Below are positions 25,293 through 33,692 of a DNA stretch of 64,000 bases, piece by piece. Numbering within the stretch: position 1 is the stretch's first letter; the number at the start of each line of letters is the position of its first letter. A program made the translations under genes and the position numbers. The notes below the pieces were generated by a model. It saw only the letters and a program-made list of their open reading frames with translations. It searched no databases and was not told where the DNA came from. The stretch is taken from the NCBI RefSeq assembly GCF_025452095.1, contig NZ_CP104877.1:2294001-2358000 (forward strand). Reading direction: 5' to 3'. Source of the DNA: Paenarthrobacter sp. JL.01a. Its GTDB lineage: Bacteria; Actinomycetota; Actinomycetes; Actinomycetales; Micrococcaceae.

Positions 25293-25391
25293 GGTCACTG
25301 CTCCCCGTACGTCTTCGTATCCCCCAAAAGTCCGATTTTCCGGACCCTTTCACACTAGAACACATACGCCGGAACGACTACGTTGGTTAGC
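25293..25391. promoter_or_regulatory. Divergent glgC-glgM control region
   Basis: 99 bp containing both promoters. A 5-bp inverted repeat GTCCG/CGGAC (25330-25334, 25341-25345) with A/T-flanked arms (AAA...TTT) could be an operator. No clear ribosome site precedes the GTG of glgM, so that transcript may be leaderless. Confidence 0.4.
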
Positions 25392-26588
25392 GTGCGAATA
25401 GACATTGTGACTAAAGAATTCCCTCCGGAAATTTATGGCGGTGCCGGTGTCCACGTTGCCGAGCTCAGCCGGGTGCTGGCGAAGCAGGTCGACCTTCGGG
25501 TCAGGGCCTTCGGTGCGCCCCGCGACGCCGACTATCACGGGGCAGCGGTGTCCTCGTATGCCACGCCCGAAGATCTTGGCGAAGCCAACGCTGCAGTCCA
25601 GACGCTTGGCGTGGACCTCAGGATCGTTCCGGACATTGCGGGAGCGGACCTGGTCCACTCGCACACCTGGTACGCCAACATGGCCGGACACCTCGCTTCA
25701 CTGCTTCACGGCATTCCCCACGTGCTCAGTGCCCACAGCCTGGAGCCCCTGCGGCCGTGGAAAGCCGAGCAGCTGGGCGGCGGCTACGCGCTGTCCTCCT
25801 GGGTGGAAAAAACAGCCTACGAGGCCGCTGCCGCCATCATCGCCGTCTCGGACGGCATGCGCCAAGACATCCTCCGGAGCTACCCCAACGTTGATCCGGA
25901 CAAGGTCAGGGTGGTCCACAACGGCATCGATGTCTCCTTGTGGGAGCGTGATGAGGAAGACGACGCCGTGAAAGCGTTGGGTATCGATCCCGCAAAACCC
26001 AGCGTGGTGTTCGTTGGACGCAACACCCGCCAGAAGGGGGTTCCGTACCTGCTGCGCGCGGCCTCGAGCCTTCCGGCGGATGTCCAGCTGGTGCTTTGCC
26101 TCGGCGCCGCCGACACCCCCGAACTGGCTGCGGAAACGGCACGCCTCATCGAAGAGCTCCAGAGCAAGCGTGAGGGCGTGGTCCTGATCGAGCGGATGCT
26201 GCCGCGCAGGGAGCTCATCCAGGTCCTCAGCCATGCCACCGCCTTCGCCTGTCCGTCCATCTACGAACCCTTGGGCATTGTGAACCTTGAGGCCATGGCG
26301 TGCGGCGCGGCGGTCGTCGCCAGCGCCACAGGCGGCATCCCCGAAGTGGTCCAACACGGCGAAACCGGCCTGCTGGTGCCCTTGGAACAGGTCACCGACG
26401 GCACCGGCACTCCGCTGGATCCGGAGAAATTCGTGGGTGATTTCGCTGCGGCGTTGAACGAGGTCGTTTCGGACCCCGCGCGGGCCCGGGAAATGGGTAT
26501 CGCCGGAAGGCGCCGGGCAGAGGAACACTTCTCCTGGGAATCCATCACGGAAACCACCCTTGAGGTGTACCGCTCAGTGCTGCGGTAA
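25392..26588 (+). CDS. glgM: ADP-glucose-dependent GT4 synthase (GlgM/actinobacterial GlgA)
   Basis: 398 aa from GTG 25392. The N-terminal KEFPPEIYGGAGVHVAEL Gly-rich loop, the catalytic region SIYEPLGIVNLEAMACG (E-x7-E motif), and the overall length match mycobacterial Rv1212c. That enzyme was once called glycogen synthase and was later shown to make maltose-1-phosphate from ADP-glucose and glucose-1-phosphate. Sequence alone cannot separate GlgM from GlgA activity. It ends at an imperfect GC-rich terminator. Confidence 0.88.
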   Translation: MRIDIVTKEFPPEIYGGAGVHVAELSRVLAKQVDLRVRAFGAPRDADYHGAAVSSYATPEDLGEANAAVQTLGVDLRIVPDIAGADLVHSHTWYANMAGHLASLLHGIPHVLSAHSLEPLRPWKAEQLGGGYALSSWVEKTAYEAAAAIIAVSDGMRQDILRSYPNVDPDKVRVVHNGIDVSLWERDEEDDAVKALGIDPAKPSVVFVGRNTRQKGVPYLLRAASSLPADVQLVLCLGAADTPELAAETARLIEELQSKREGVVLIERMLPRRELIQVLSHATAFACPSIYEPLGIVNLEAMACGAAVVASATGGIPEVVQHGETGLLVPLEQVTDGTGTPLDPEKFVGDFAAALNEVVSDPARAREMGIAGRRRAEEHFSWESITETTLEVYRSVLR

Positions 26589-26604
26589 CAAAGTTCCGCG
26601 GAAT

Positions 26605-26654
26605 AGTACGACGGCGCCGCCCCCCCCTTTGGTGGGGACGGCCCCGTCGTGCTT
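26605..26654 (+). terminator. Terminator downstream of glgM
   Basis: Imperfect long hairpin with arms around AGTACGACGG and CCGTCGTGCTT, a C8 run in the 5' arm, and a T3 tail. It lies between convergent glgM and the acyl-CoA dehydrogenase gene. Confidence 0.6.
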
Positions 26655-26712
26655 TAACACCTCTGAAATCGGAGAATTCCCTGACTGTTCACCGAACAGT
26701 ACAGAAACGCTG

Positions 26713-28812
26713 CTAGCGGGACTTCGCCGCTTTCAGTGCCAGCAAGGCTTTCTCGTCGGCGGGGGCGCTGCCGCTGGCGCGCTGCTCGCGGAAGAATTGA
26801 CGTGCCTCGTCCTGGCGCTGCGCTTCAGCTCCCGTGGCGATCCGCGCGCGGAGGTGCTCGGGGCCGTAGCCGAAGGCATCCACCAGATCCACTGCATGCG
26901 GTCGGATCTTGACCAAAAGGCGGTTGATGTAGGTGCCTACAGTCCGGCCTCGTTGCATGGAAAGCCGGCCGTTCATGAGGTACCAGGACAGGTGCTTCTC
27001 AATCAGGGACAGGCCAAAGAGGTCACGCAGCCAGGTCAGCACCTGCTTGGTTCCCTCATCCGCGGCCTGGGCCAGGGATTCGGTGAACGCCTCCCACTGG
27101 AGCAGTTCCGCGTGGGCCTGGGCTGCTTCGATGAGTTCGTGCTGGTGCTGGTTGAACAGTGCCGCGGCCTGGTGCTGGGGAAGCTTATTGGCACCCTTCA
27201 GCGCCGCTCCGACCTCGGCAACCATCGACTGGACACGGTCCGCGAGCAAGGTCCGCTGGCCTTCCTCGTCGCGCAGGGCCAAGGCCGCCTTCTGAACCGA
27301 ACCGTTGTCCGCCACGAACTGCGCCACCTGCCGCAAGCCGGTCCGGTGCAAGGCCACACCTGCGGCCTGGTCCACGACGTAGCGTGCCAGCACGCCAAAG
27401 TCGGCGCTCCGGAATTCCTTGGCGTAATCGGCCAGAAGCCGCTTGGCCACCAATTGCAGCAGGACGGTGTTGTCACCTTCGAACGTCACGTAGACATCGA
27501 GGTCCGCACGGAGGGAGGCGAAACGGTTCTCGATCAGGAAGCCTGCGCCACCGCACGCTTCGCGGCATTCCTGCAGGGTATCCAGGGCGTGCCAGGTGCT
27601 CAGGGGCTTGAGGGCTGCGGCGAGCGTTTCAAGGTCCTGGCGGTCGGCGTCGGTATCGTGCGCGCCGGAGAACACGTCATCGAACTTCTGGAGCAACTGT
27701 TCGTGGGCGAAGCTTGCAGCATACGTGGTAGCCAAGCGGGTGAACAGCCGGCGTTGGTGCCGCTGGTAGTCCAGGAGGACTTCTTCATCCGTGGCGGAGG
27801 AGGCATTGAACTGCCGGCGCTCGGTGGCGTACTGGATGGCCGTTTTGAGTGCCACCTTGCTGGCGGCAACAGCGGCACCGTCCAAGGAAACCCGCCCCTG
27901 GACGAGGGTTCCGAGCATGGTGAAGAAGCGGCGTCCCGGGCTTGCAATGCTGGAGGTGTAGGTACCGTCGGCAGCGACGTCGCCGTAGCGGTTCAAGAGG
28001 TTGGTGCGCGGGATCCGGACATCGGTGAAGTGGAGGCGGCCGTTATCGATACCGTTCAGTCCGCCCTTGATGCCATCGTCTTCGCCGCCGATGCCCGGCA
28101 GGAACTCCTTGGTAGCCGGATTCCGGAGTTCCACGTAAAAGGCGTGGACGCCGTGGTTGACGTTCTTGGTAACCAGCTGGGCGAACACCACCGCCGCGAG
28201 ACCATCATTGGCCGCGTTGCCGATGTAGTCCTTCCATGCAGCACGGAAGGGGGTGTTGATAACGAATTCCTGGCTGGCGGCATCGTAGGTGGCGGTCGTG
28301 GCGATGCTCGCTACATCTGAGCCGTGGCCGGTCTCCGTCATGGCGAAGCAGCCGGGAATGTCCAGGCTCATGATGCCGGGCAGCCACTTGTCGTGGTGTT
28401 CGGCGGTCCCGAGGTGCATGACGGCGGAGCCGAACAGTCCCCACTGCACGCCCGCCTTGATCTGGAGGGAAGGGTCTGCCGTGACCAGTTCCTCGAAACC
28501 GGCGATGTTTCCGCCGTGGTCATCCGAGCCACCCAGGCGCTTCGGGAAGGCGCGGTGGACCGCGTTGTTGTCCACCAGGAACTTCAGCTGTTCGAACACG
28601 CGTGCACGGTGCTCGGTGTGCTGCAGCCCCTCGATCTTCTGAACGGCGGGGTTGCCGGCCACCTCCCGCGCCTGGCGCCGGATTGCGGCCCATTTACCGA
28701 GGAGCTGCTCACCCAGGGCCGCGACGTCGACTTTCGGTTCGGCGGCAGTGGCGGCGTCCTCGCGTCCTGCCGGCTTGTTGGCCGATGAGGCCCGGTCCAC
28801 TACTTCAGTCAT
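26713..28812 (-). CDS. fadE5: Acyl-CoA dehydrogenase/oxidase-like flavoprotein (FadE5 type)
   Basis: 699 aa, about 300 residues longer than ordinary acyl-CoA dehydrogenases, starting at ATG 28812 with GAAGGAATC upstream (a frame open to 29016 crosses into the regulator). The flavin/substrate loop FAMTETGHGSDV, LNGIDNGRLHFTDVRIPR, and the CREACGGAGF segment near 415 (catalytic region) match the acyl-CoA oxidase-like subfamily that includes mycobacterial FadE5. It introduces the alpha-beta double bond in acyl-CoAs. Its partners FadA2, FabG4 and HtdX are encoded just across the TetR gene. Confidence 0.9.
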   Translation of the reverse strand: MTEVVDRASSANKPAGREDAATAAEPKVDVAALGEQLLGKWAAIRRQAREVAGNPAVQKIEGLQHTEHRARVFEQLKFLVDNNAVHRAFPKRLGGSDDHGGNIAGFEELVTADPSLQIKAGVQWGLFGSAVMHLGTAEHHDKWLPGIMSLDIPGCFAMTETGHGSDVASIATTATYDAASQEFVINTPFRAAWKDYIGNAANDGLAAVVFAQLVTKNVNHGVHAFYVELRNPATKEFLPGIGGEDDGIKGGLNGIDNGRLHFTDVRIPRTNLLNRYGDVAADGTYTSSIASPGRRFFTMLGTLVQGRVSLDGAAVAASKVALKTAIQYATERRQFNASSATDEEVLLDYQRHQRRLFTRLATTYAASFAHEQLLQKFDDVFSGAHDTDADRQDLETLAAALKPLSTWHALDTLQECREACGGAGFLIENRFASLRADLDVYVTFEGDNTVLLQLVAKRLLADYAKEFRSADFGVLARYVVDQAAGVALHRTGLRQVAQFVADNGSVQKAALALRDEEGQRTLLADRVQSMVAEVGAALKGANKLPQHQAAALFNQHQHELIEAAQAHAELLQWEAFTESLAQAADEGTKQVLTWLRDLFGLSLIEKHLSWYLMNGRLSMQRGRTVGTYINRLLVKIRPHAVDLVDAFGYGPEHLRARIATGAEAQRQDEARQFFREQRASGSAPADEKALLALKAAKSR

Positions 28813-28859
28813 GTTGATTCCTTCTTTGGTTCCGATAACTGATGAGTCATTTGGTGCTG

Positions 28860-29561
28860 TCATGTGGTGGCCTTCAGCTGCGGGGCGATACCCAGGCACA
28901 ACCAGTCGGTGATCTGTCCGGCCATCGCCGCCTGGTCCGGCTTTCCAGCGCCCGCGGGACTTCCGAGCCACATCTCGCCGGCGTTTCTGACCAAACCAAT
29001 GGCCGCTGTGGGCCAAAAGACGATTACCGCTTCCTTTTCGCCGCCGAGATGCTCACGCATGGGCGTGGCGATCATCTCGGTGATCTGCTCGAAAAAATTC
29101 CCCAATGCACCGGACGCCGCGATGGCATCCTGCGCGGATGCTTCACCGGGCGTGAGCCTAGTGATGAACGCGTAGACGTTGGGACTCGACTCGGCCATTT
29201 GCAGGTATGCGGACACCATGGCAAACAGCCCTTCGCGGGGTGTTTGAGCGAGCTGGGCAGCTTCCCGCATGCGGCGCTGCATTTGCCCCAGGACCACCTC
29301 ACCCATGGCCTGTTGGAGGCCGGCCTTGTCACCGAAATACCGGTAGAACACCGACTTGGAGGTGCCCGCGGCGCCGGCGATGTCCTCCATGGAGGCATCA
29401 CTTCCGAGTCGGTGAACTGCCTTCCGCGCGGCCTTGATGAGTTCGCGACGCCGTTCTTCACGATGGGACTGCCAGCGGGAGGCACGGCCGTCAATCGCCG
29501 CGGAGGCCCCGCCCGGGGGAGCCTCTGCGGCAGTAGGGAATTCCTGTTGGGGGCTGTTCAC
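28860..29561 (-). CDS. TetR-family regulator of the fatty-acid block
   Basis: 233 aa from GTG 29561. The N-terminal HTH (ASMEDIAGAAGTSKSVFYRYFGDKAGL) is a classic TetR DNA-binding domain. The ligand-binding half is helical. The start codon directly abuts a perfect 13-bp inverted repeat (29562-29592), its probable operator. No ribosome site precedes it, so the transcript may be leaderless. The frame is open to 29717, but those codons would lie across the operator and into the thiolase gene. It most likely represses the divergent thiolase operon and itself, with an acyl-CoA as inducer (inferred). Confidence 0.88.
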   Translation of the reverse strand: MNSPQQEFPTAAEAPPGGASAAIDGRASRWQSHREERRRELIKAARKAVHRLGSDASMEDIAGAAGTSKSVFYRYFGDKAGLQQAMGEVVLGQMQRRMREAAQLAQTPREGLFAMVSAYLQMAESSPNVYAFITRLTPGEASAQDAIAASGALGNFFEQITEMIATPMREHLGGEKEAVIVFWPTAAIGLVRNAGEMWLGSPAGAGKPDQAAMAGQITDWLCLGIAPQLKATT

Positions 29562-29592
29562 GATACCCAGCGTATCAGGTACGCTGGGTATC
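29562..29592. promoter_or_regulatory. TetR operator: perfect 13-5-13 inverted repeat
   Basis: Left arm GATACCCAGCGTA (29562-29574), spacer TCAGG, right arm TACGCTGGGTATC (29580-29592). It sits between the divergent regulator and fadA2 starts. A plausible minus-strand promoter overlaps it: TTACTG, 17-base spacer, TACGCT, then seven bases to the GTG. Confidence 0.88.
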
Positions 29593-29622
29593 AGTAACTG
29601 GCAATGATCGAAGGAGACAAGC

Positions 29623-30975
29623 ATGGCTGAAGAAGACGCGACCACCGGCCGAAGCCCGGAACGCACCACCACACCCCAGCAGACGCGACGCGCCTTCGTC
29701 GTGGGCGGCAACCGCATTCCTTTCGCCCGTACTGGCGGCGCCTATGTGAAGTCCTCCAACCAGGACATGCTCACGGCAGCATTGGAAGGGTTGATTGCCA
29801 GGTTCGGGCTGCAGGACGAACGCATCGGCGAAGTGGCTGCCGGGGCCGTCCTCAAGCACTCAAGGGATTTCAACCTCACCCGCGAGGCAGTCCTGGGTTC
29901 TGCCCTGTCACCGGAGACCCCCGCCTACGACCTCCAGCAAGCGTGTGCCACAGGCTTGGAGACAGTGATCGGCCTGTCGAACAAGATCAAGTTGGGCCAA
30001 ATCGAGTCCGCCATTGCCGGAGGCGTGGATTCGGCATCAGATGCACCTATTGCCGTCAGCGAGGGTCTCAGGGAAATCCTGCTCGACCTCAACCGCGCCA
30101 AGACTCCAATGCAGAAGTTGAAGATCATCGGCCGCATCCGGCCCAAGGACCTGGCCCCGGATGCCCCCAACACCGGCGAGCCCCGGACGGGGCTGTCGAT
30201 GGGTGAACACCAGGCCCTTACGACCGCGCAGTGGAACATCAGCCGCGAGGCCCAGGACGAGCTTGCCTTCAACAGTCACCGCAACCTTGCCGCCGCCTAT
30301 GAGCGCGGGTTCTTTGATGACCTCATCACCCCGTACCGAGGCCTTAGCCGGGACTCGAACCTTCGCCCCGACACAACCCTGGAAAAGCTTGCAAACCTGA
30401 AGCCTGTCTTCGGCAAAAACCTCGGCTCCGAGGCGACCATGACCGCGGGAAACTCCACACCCCTGACCGACGGCGCATCGACAGTTCTGCTGGCAACGGA
30501 AGAGTGGGCGGACCACCACAAGCTGCCAAAGCTTGCCACGGTCCTGGACGGAGAAGCGGCTGCGGTTGACTTTGTCCACGGCAAGGACGGACTGCTGATG
30601 GCCCCCGTCTTCGCTGTTCCCCGCCTGCTGGCACGCCACGGCCTGACCTTTGAGGACATTGACTTCTTTGAAATCCACGAGGCCTTCGCCGGGACTGTCC
30701 TGAGCACGCTGGCAGCCTGGGAAGACGAAGAATTCGGCCGCAACCGCCTCGGGCTTGATGGCGCGCTGGGCAAGGTCGACCGGGCAAAGCTCAACGTCAA
30801 TGGTTCATCACTGGCCGCAGGCCATCCGTTTGCGGCGACCGGCGGGCGGATTGTGGCTTCCCTTGCGAAGATGCTCCATGAAAAGGGAACTGTTGACGGG
30901 CGCCCGGCACGCGGCCTTATCTCAGTCTGCGCCGCAGGCGGCCAGGGTGTAGTCGCGCTTCTGGAAGCAGCATAG
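29623..30975 (+). CDS. fadA2: Acetyl-CoA C-acyltransferase (thiolase, FadA2 type)
   Basis: 450 aa, with GAAGGAG ribosome site. It has the three thiolase active-site elements: Cys in LQQACATGLE near 108, His in FFEIHEAFAG near 351, and Cys in ISVCAAGGQG near 435, plus GHPFAATGGR. It cleaves 3-ketoacyl-CoA or condenses acetyl-CoA units. A roughly 22-residue Thr/Arg-rich extension precedes the fold. Gene order and neighbours match Rv0243 (fadA2) of M. tuberculosis. Confidence 0.93.
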   Translation: MAEEDATTGRSPERTTTPQQTRRAFVVGGNRIPFARTGGAYVKSSNQDMLTAALEGLIARFGLQDERIGEVAAGAVLKHSRDFNLTREAVLGSALSPETPAYDLQQACATGLETVIGLSNKIKLGQIESAIAGGVDSASDAPIAVSEGLREILLDLNRAKTPMQKLKIIGRIRPKDLAPDAPNTGEPRTGLSMGEHQALTTAQWNISREAQDELAFNSHRNLAAAYERGFFDDLITPYRGLSRDSNLRPDTTLEKLANLKPVFGKNLGSEATMTAGNSTPLTDGASTVLLATEEWADHHKLPKLATVLDGEAAAVDFVHGKDGLLMAPVFAVPRLLARHGLTFEDIDFFEIHEAFAGTVLSTLAAWEDEEFGRNRLGLDGALGKVDRAKLNVNGSSLAAGHPFAATGGRIVASLAKMLHEKGTVDGRPARGLISVCAAGGQGVVALLEAA

Positions 30976-30985
30976 GGGGAACTCA

Positions 30986-32326
30986 ATGACAGACAAGTAC
31001 ACACAGCTCGTCAGCCAGGGCCTGGGCAGGAATGTTGCGAAGAAGCTGGGCTTGCCTCAGCCCGTGGAGCTGCGCCGGTACAAGCCGGGCGCACCGCTGG
31101 TGACCGGGCCGGTCCTGGTCAGCGGTGACAGCGCAGGAAGCGACGACGTCGCCACCACCCTCCTCGGCTGGGGACTGGATGTTCGAAGGAATGCCCTCCC
31201 CAAGGAAAAGCTGGGCGCCATCATCCTGGTGCTGGACGCCGTGCAGCATCCGGAGGACCTTTCCAAGACAGTGCTGGCGGCGGCAGCTTCCCTCCGTGAC
31301 CTCGCACCGAATGCCCGGGTGATCACCATGTCCCGGACGCCGCAGTCAGCACCCACGCCTGCCTCCGCGGCGGCCCGCCAAGGCATCGATGGATTCCTGC
31401 GTTCCTTGGCCAAGGAGTTGCGGTCGGGAGCCACAGCCAACGGGATCCTCCTCGACGACGACCTCGCCACCACCAGCCCGTCGGCACTTGGCGCCTTGCG
31501 TTTCTTCCTTTCAGGCCGCTCGGCCTACGTGGACGGACAGTTCCTGACCGTCTCCTCGGCCTCGGGAGCACTGCCTACGGACTCCGACAAACCTTTGGCA
31601 GGCAAGGTCGCGGTTGTCACCGGAGCCGCCCGGGGGATCGGGGCGGCCATTGCGCGCACCCTCCACCGGGACGGTGCAACAGTGGTCGTGGTCGATATCC
31701 CGGCCGCCGGGGAGCACTTGGCAGCAGTGGCCAACGAAGTCAGGGGCACGGCGCTGCAGCTGGACATCAGCCGGGCCGACGCCGGGCACCGGATCATCGA
31801 ACACGCCGTGGAACGCCACGGCCGCCTGGACATCGTGGTGCACAACGCAGGCATCACCCGGGACAGGCTCCTTGCCAACATGGACGAGGGCAGATGGCAG
31901 TCCGTTATTGCGGTCAACATCGCCGCCCAACTGCGGATCAACGAGGCACTCCTGGCATCCGAGCACTTCAGGGCGTTTCCGCGGATCGTGTCGGTGGCTT
32001 CCACCAGTGGCATTGCCGGCAACAGGGGCCAAACCAATTACGGAGCATCAAAGGGTGGCGTGATCGGTATGGTCAGGTCCACTGCAGCCTTGCTGGAACC
32101 GTATGGCGGAACCATCAACGCGGTCGCCCCGGGCTTCATTGAAACAGAGATGACAGCAAAGATGCCGTTTGCCATCAGGGAGGCTGCCCGGAGGCTGAAT
32201 TCCTTGAAGCAAGGCGGCCAGCCGCAGGATGTGGCCGAAGCCATCGCCTTCCTCGCCAGTGATGCCGCAGGTGGCATCTCCGGAGAAGCGCTCCGGGTGT
32301 GTGGGCAACAGCTGGTGGGAGCATGA
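30986..32326 (+). CDS. fabG4: High-molecular-weight 3-oxoacyl reductase FabG4
   Basis: 446 aa, about twice FabG size. The N-terminal half (about 1-200) is a flavodoxin-like degenerate Rossmann domain without a Gly motif. The C-terminal half is a full SDR: TGAARGIGAAIA near 211, HNAGITRD, SVASTSG, and NYGASK near 351. This is the HMwFabG architecture of Rv0242c, which uses NADH and acts on acyl-CoA. It starts 11 bases after fadA2 and overlaps htdX by ATGA. Confidence 0.93.
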   Translation: MTDKYTQLVSQGLGRNVAKKLGLPQPVELRRYKPGAPLVTGPVLVSGDSAGSDDVATTLLGWGLDVRRNALPKEKLGAIILVLDAVQHPEDLSKTVLAAAASLRDLAPNARVITMSRTPQSAPTPASAAARQGIDGFLRSLAKELRSGATANGILLDDDLATTSPSALGALRFFLSGRSAYVDGQFLTVSSASGALPTDSDKPLAGKVAVVTGAARGIGAAIARTLHRDGATVVVVDIPAAGEHLAAVANEVRGTALQLDISRADAGHRIIEHAVERHGRLDIVVHNAGITRDRLLANMDEGRWQSVIAVNIAAQLRINEALLASEHFRAFPRIVSVASTSGIAGNRGQTNYGASKGGVIGMVRSTAALLEPYGGTINAVAPGFIETEMTAKMPFAIREAARRLNSLKQGGQPQDVAEAIAFLASDAAGGISGEALRVCGQQLVGA

Positions 32327-33246
32327 ACACTCCGCAACCCGTAGTTCTCGGGGAGCTTCCCTCGCTGTCCCGGCTCTACGTCAACGCAGCAACGATGGCG
32401 GCGCGCCGCCGTGTCCTTGGCGCCACCACTGACGGCACCCGGCTGCCCGCGGTCAGCCACGAAGTACATGGCGTCAGGGCCGACGTCGAAAACCTCACCG
32501 CCTACCAGCACCTGGTAGGGGAGACGGCCAGCGACACCCTGCCTGCGGGCTACGTCCATGCACTGGCTTTCCCTGTGGCCATGAGCGTGATGAACCGGGA
32601 CGACTTTCCCTTGCCACTCCTGGGCATGATCCACCTCAGGAACCACGTGGAGCAGCATGCCGGTATCCACTTCAGCGAATCGCTGGACATCAGGGCGTGG
32701 GCGGAGAACATGACAGGTCATCGTGCGGGGACGCAACTGGAAGTGGTGGCCGAGGTCCGTTCACATGGCGGCGGGGACCTGCTTTGGCGCGGGGTGTCGA
32801 CCTACCTGGCAAAAGGCGTGTTCCTCCCGGGCATCGACAAGCCGGGCGCACCTTCAGGATCCACACCGGGTGATTTTTCGGCGCCGGATCCGACCGCCCT
32901 GTGGCAGCTCGGCCTGGAGACCGGGCGCTCCTATGCCACGGTCTCAGGTGATTTCAACCCCATCCACCTGAGCGTGCTCTCGGCCAAGGCCCTGGGAATG
33001 CGGGAGTCCATTGCCCATGGAATGTACTTGGCATCCCGCGCCCTGGCCGACGTTGGAGCCGTCAAGTCGGAAGCATTCACCTGGGATGTGGCTTTCGAAG
33101 CACCCGTCTTCCTGCCGGCGAAAGTGGCTTTGGACATTGCCACCGTCCAGTCCGGCCCGGGTGCATGGGAACGCTCCGACTACGTGGCCTGGAATCCTCG
33201 CAGCGGAAGGCGCCATTTCTTCGGGGCGGTATCGGCATTGCCGTAA
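32323..33246 (+). CDS. htdX: MaoC-like 3-hydroxyacyl dehydratase (HtdX type)
   Basis: 307 aa. The start is fixed by the ATGA overlap with fabG4. The C-terminal hot-dog domain carries the R-hydratase 2 motif YATVSGDFNPIHLS near residue 205 with the catalytic Asp and His. The N-terminal half is a second, degenerate hot dog. It hydrates/dehydrates enoyl and (3R)-hydroxyacyl thioesters. It corresponds to Rv0241c (HtdX) next to fabG4 in mycobacteria. Confidence 0.9.
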   Translation: MNTPQPVVLGELPSLSRLYVNAATMAARRRVLGATTDGTRLPAVSHEVHGVRADVENLTAYQHLVGETASDTLPAGYVHALAFPVAMSVMNRDDFPLPLLGMIHLRNHVEQHAGIHFSESLDIRAWAENMTGHRAGTQLEVVAEVRSHGGGDLLWRGVSTYLAKGVFLPGIDKPGAPSGSTPGDFSAPDPTALWQLGLETGRSYATVSGDFNPIHLSVLSAKALGMRESIAHGMYLASRALADVGAVKSEAFTWDVAFEAPVFLPAKVALDIATVQSGPGAWERSDYVAWNPRSGRRHFFGAVSALP

Positions 33247-33266
33247 ATAACCCCGGGATCACCAAC

Positions 33267-33296
33267 AAGCGGCGCCCACCACGGTGGGCGCCGCTT
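33267..33296 (+). terminator. Terminator of the fadA2-fabG4-htdX operon
   Basis: 14-bp perfect GC-rich stem (33267-33280 with 33283-33296) shortly after the htdX stop. Confidence 0.8.
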
Positions 33297-33300
33297 CCCA

Positions 33301-33340
33301 TAAACAAACAAGGCCTGGAATCCGTGGATTCCAGGCCTTG
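33301..33340 (-). terminator. Terminator of tRNA-Leu
   Basis: Perfect 15-bp stem (33309-33323 with 33326-33340). On the minus strand it follows the tRNA by six bases and is followed by TTTGTTTA, a classic intrinsic terminator. Confidence 0.88.
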
Positions 33341-33346
33341 GTCTTG

Positions 33347-33429
33347 TGCGCGGAGGGGGACTTGAACCCCCACCCCCTTTCGAGGACTAGCACCTCAAGC
33401 TAGCGCGTCTGCCATTCCGCCACCCGCGC
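33347..33429 (-). tRNA. tRNA-Leu (anticodon GAG)
   Basis: 83 nt on the minus strand. The 7-bp acceptor (GCGCGGG with TCCGCGC, one G-U) has discriminator A. The anticodon stem CTAGC/GCTAG encloses the loop TTGAGGT, so the anticodon is GAG (reads CTC/CTT codons). A long variable arm and a T-arm GTTCAAGTC are present. CCA is not encoded and must be added after transcription. Confidence 0.95.
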
Positions 33430-33692
33430 AGGTGGTGTTCGATCGGACACTCCAGTACCTTTCAGTACTTCATATTCCGCCGAAGCAGCGAGAAAAACTC
33501 TAACACGGTTTCAGGTGCCTGAAAAATCGAGGACCGACACCGGGCGACGACGTGTCCCAGGAAGACGTGGACACCGAGGATTCCCCACCCGGGGTCCAAC
33601 TGATGAGTAGGCTGAAGGTACACGGGACGGGCCGCGGGCAAGGCCGCGCGCGTCACCGGAACCTGCAGCCCAGCCACGCAAGGAGAGTTTCC
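33430..33692. other. Non-coding region between tRNA-Leu and the M20 gene
   Basis: 263 bases with no convincing gene. Two small inverted repeats stand out: AGTAC/GTACT (33454-33458, 33465-33469) near the tRNA promoter and TTTCAGG-TG-CCTGAAA (33509-33524). The second is a 7-2-7 palindrome that could be an operator. AGGAGA at 33681-33686 is the ribosome site of the next gene. Confidence 0.45.

Noticed and set aside
26560..28320. 586-codon open frame on the plus strand
   Set aside because: It lies antisense to the acyl-CoA dehydrogenase gene, which has all family motifs. Long antisense frames are expected in high-GC codon use and this one has no recognisable domain.
33347..33429. Genomic island at tRNA-Leu
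   Set aside because: No integrase or repeat of the tRNA 3' end lies nearby; the flanking genes are ordinary housekeeping and metabolic genes.
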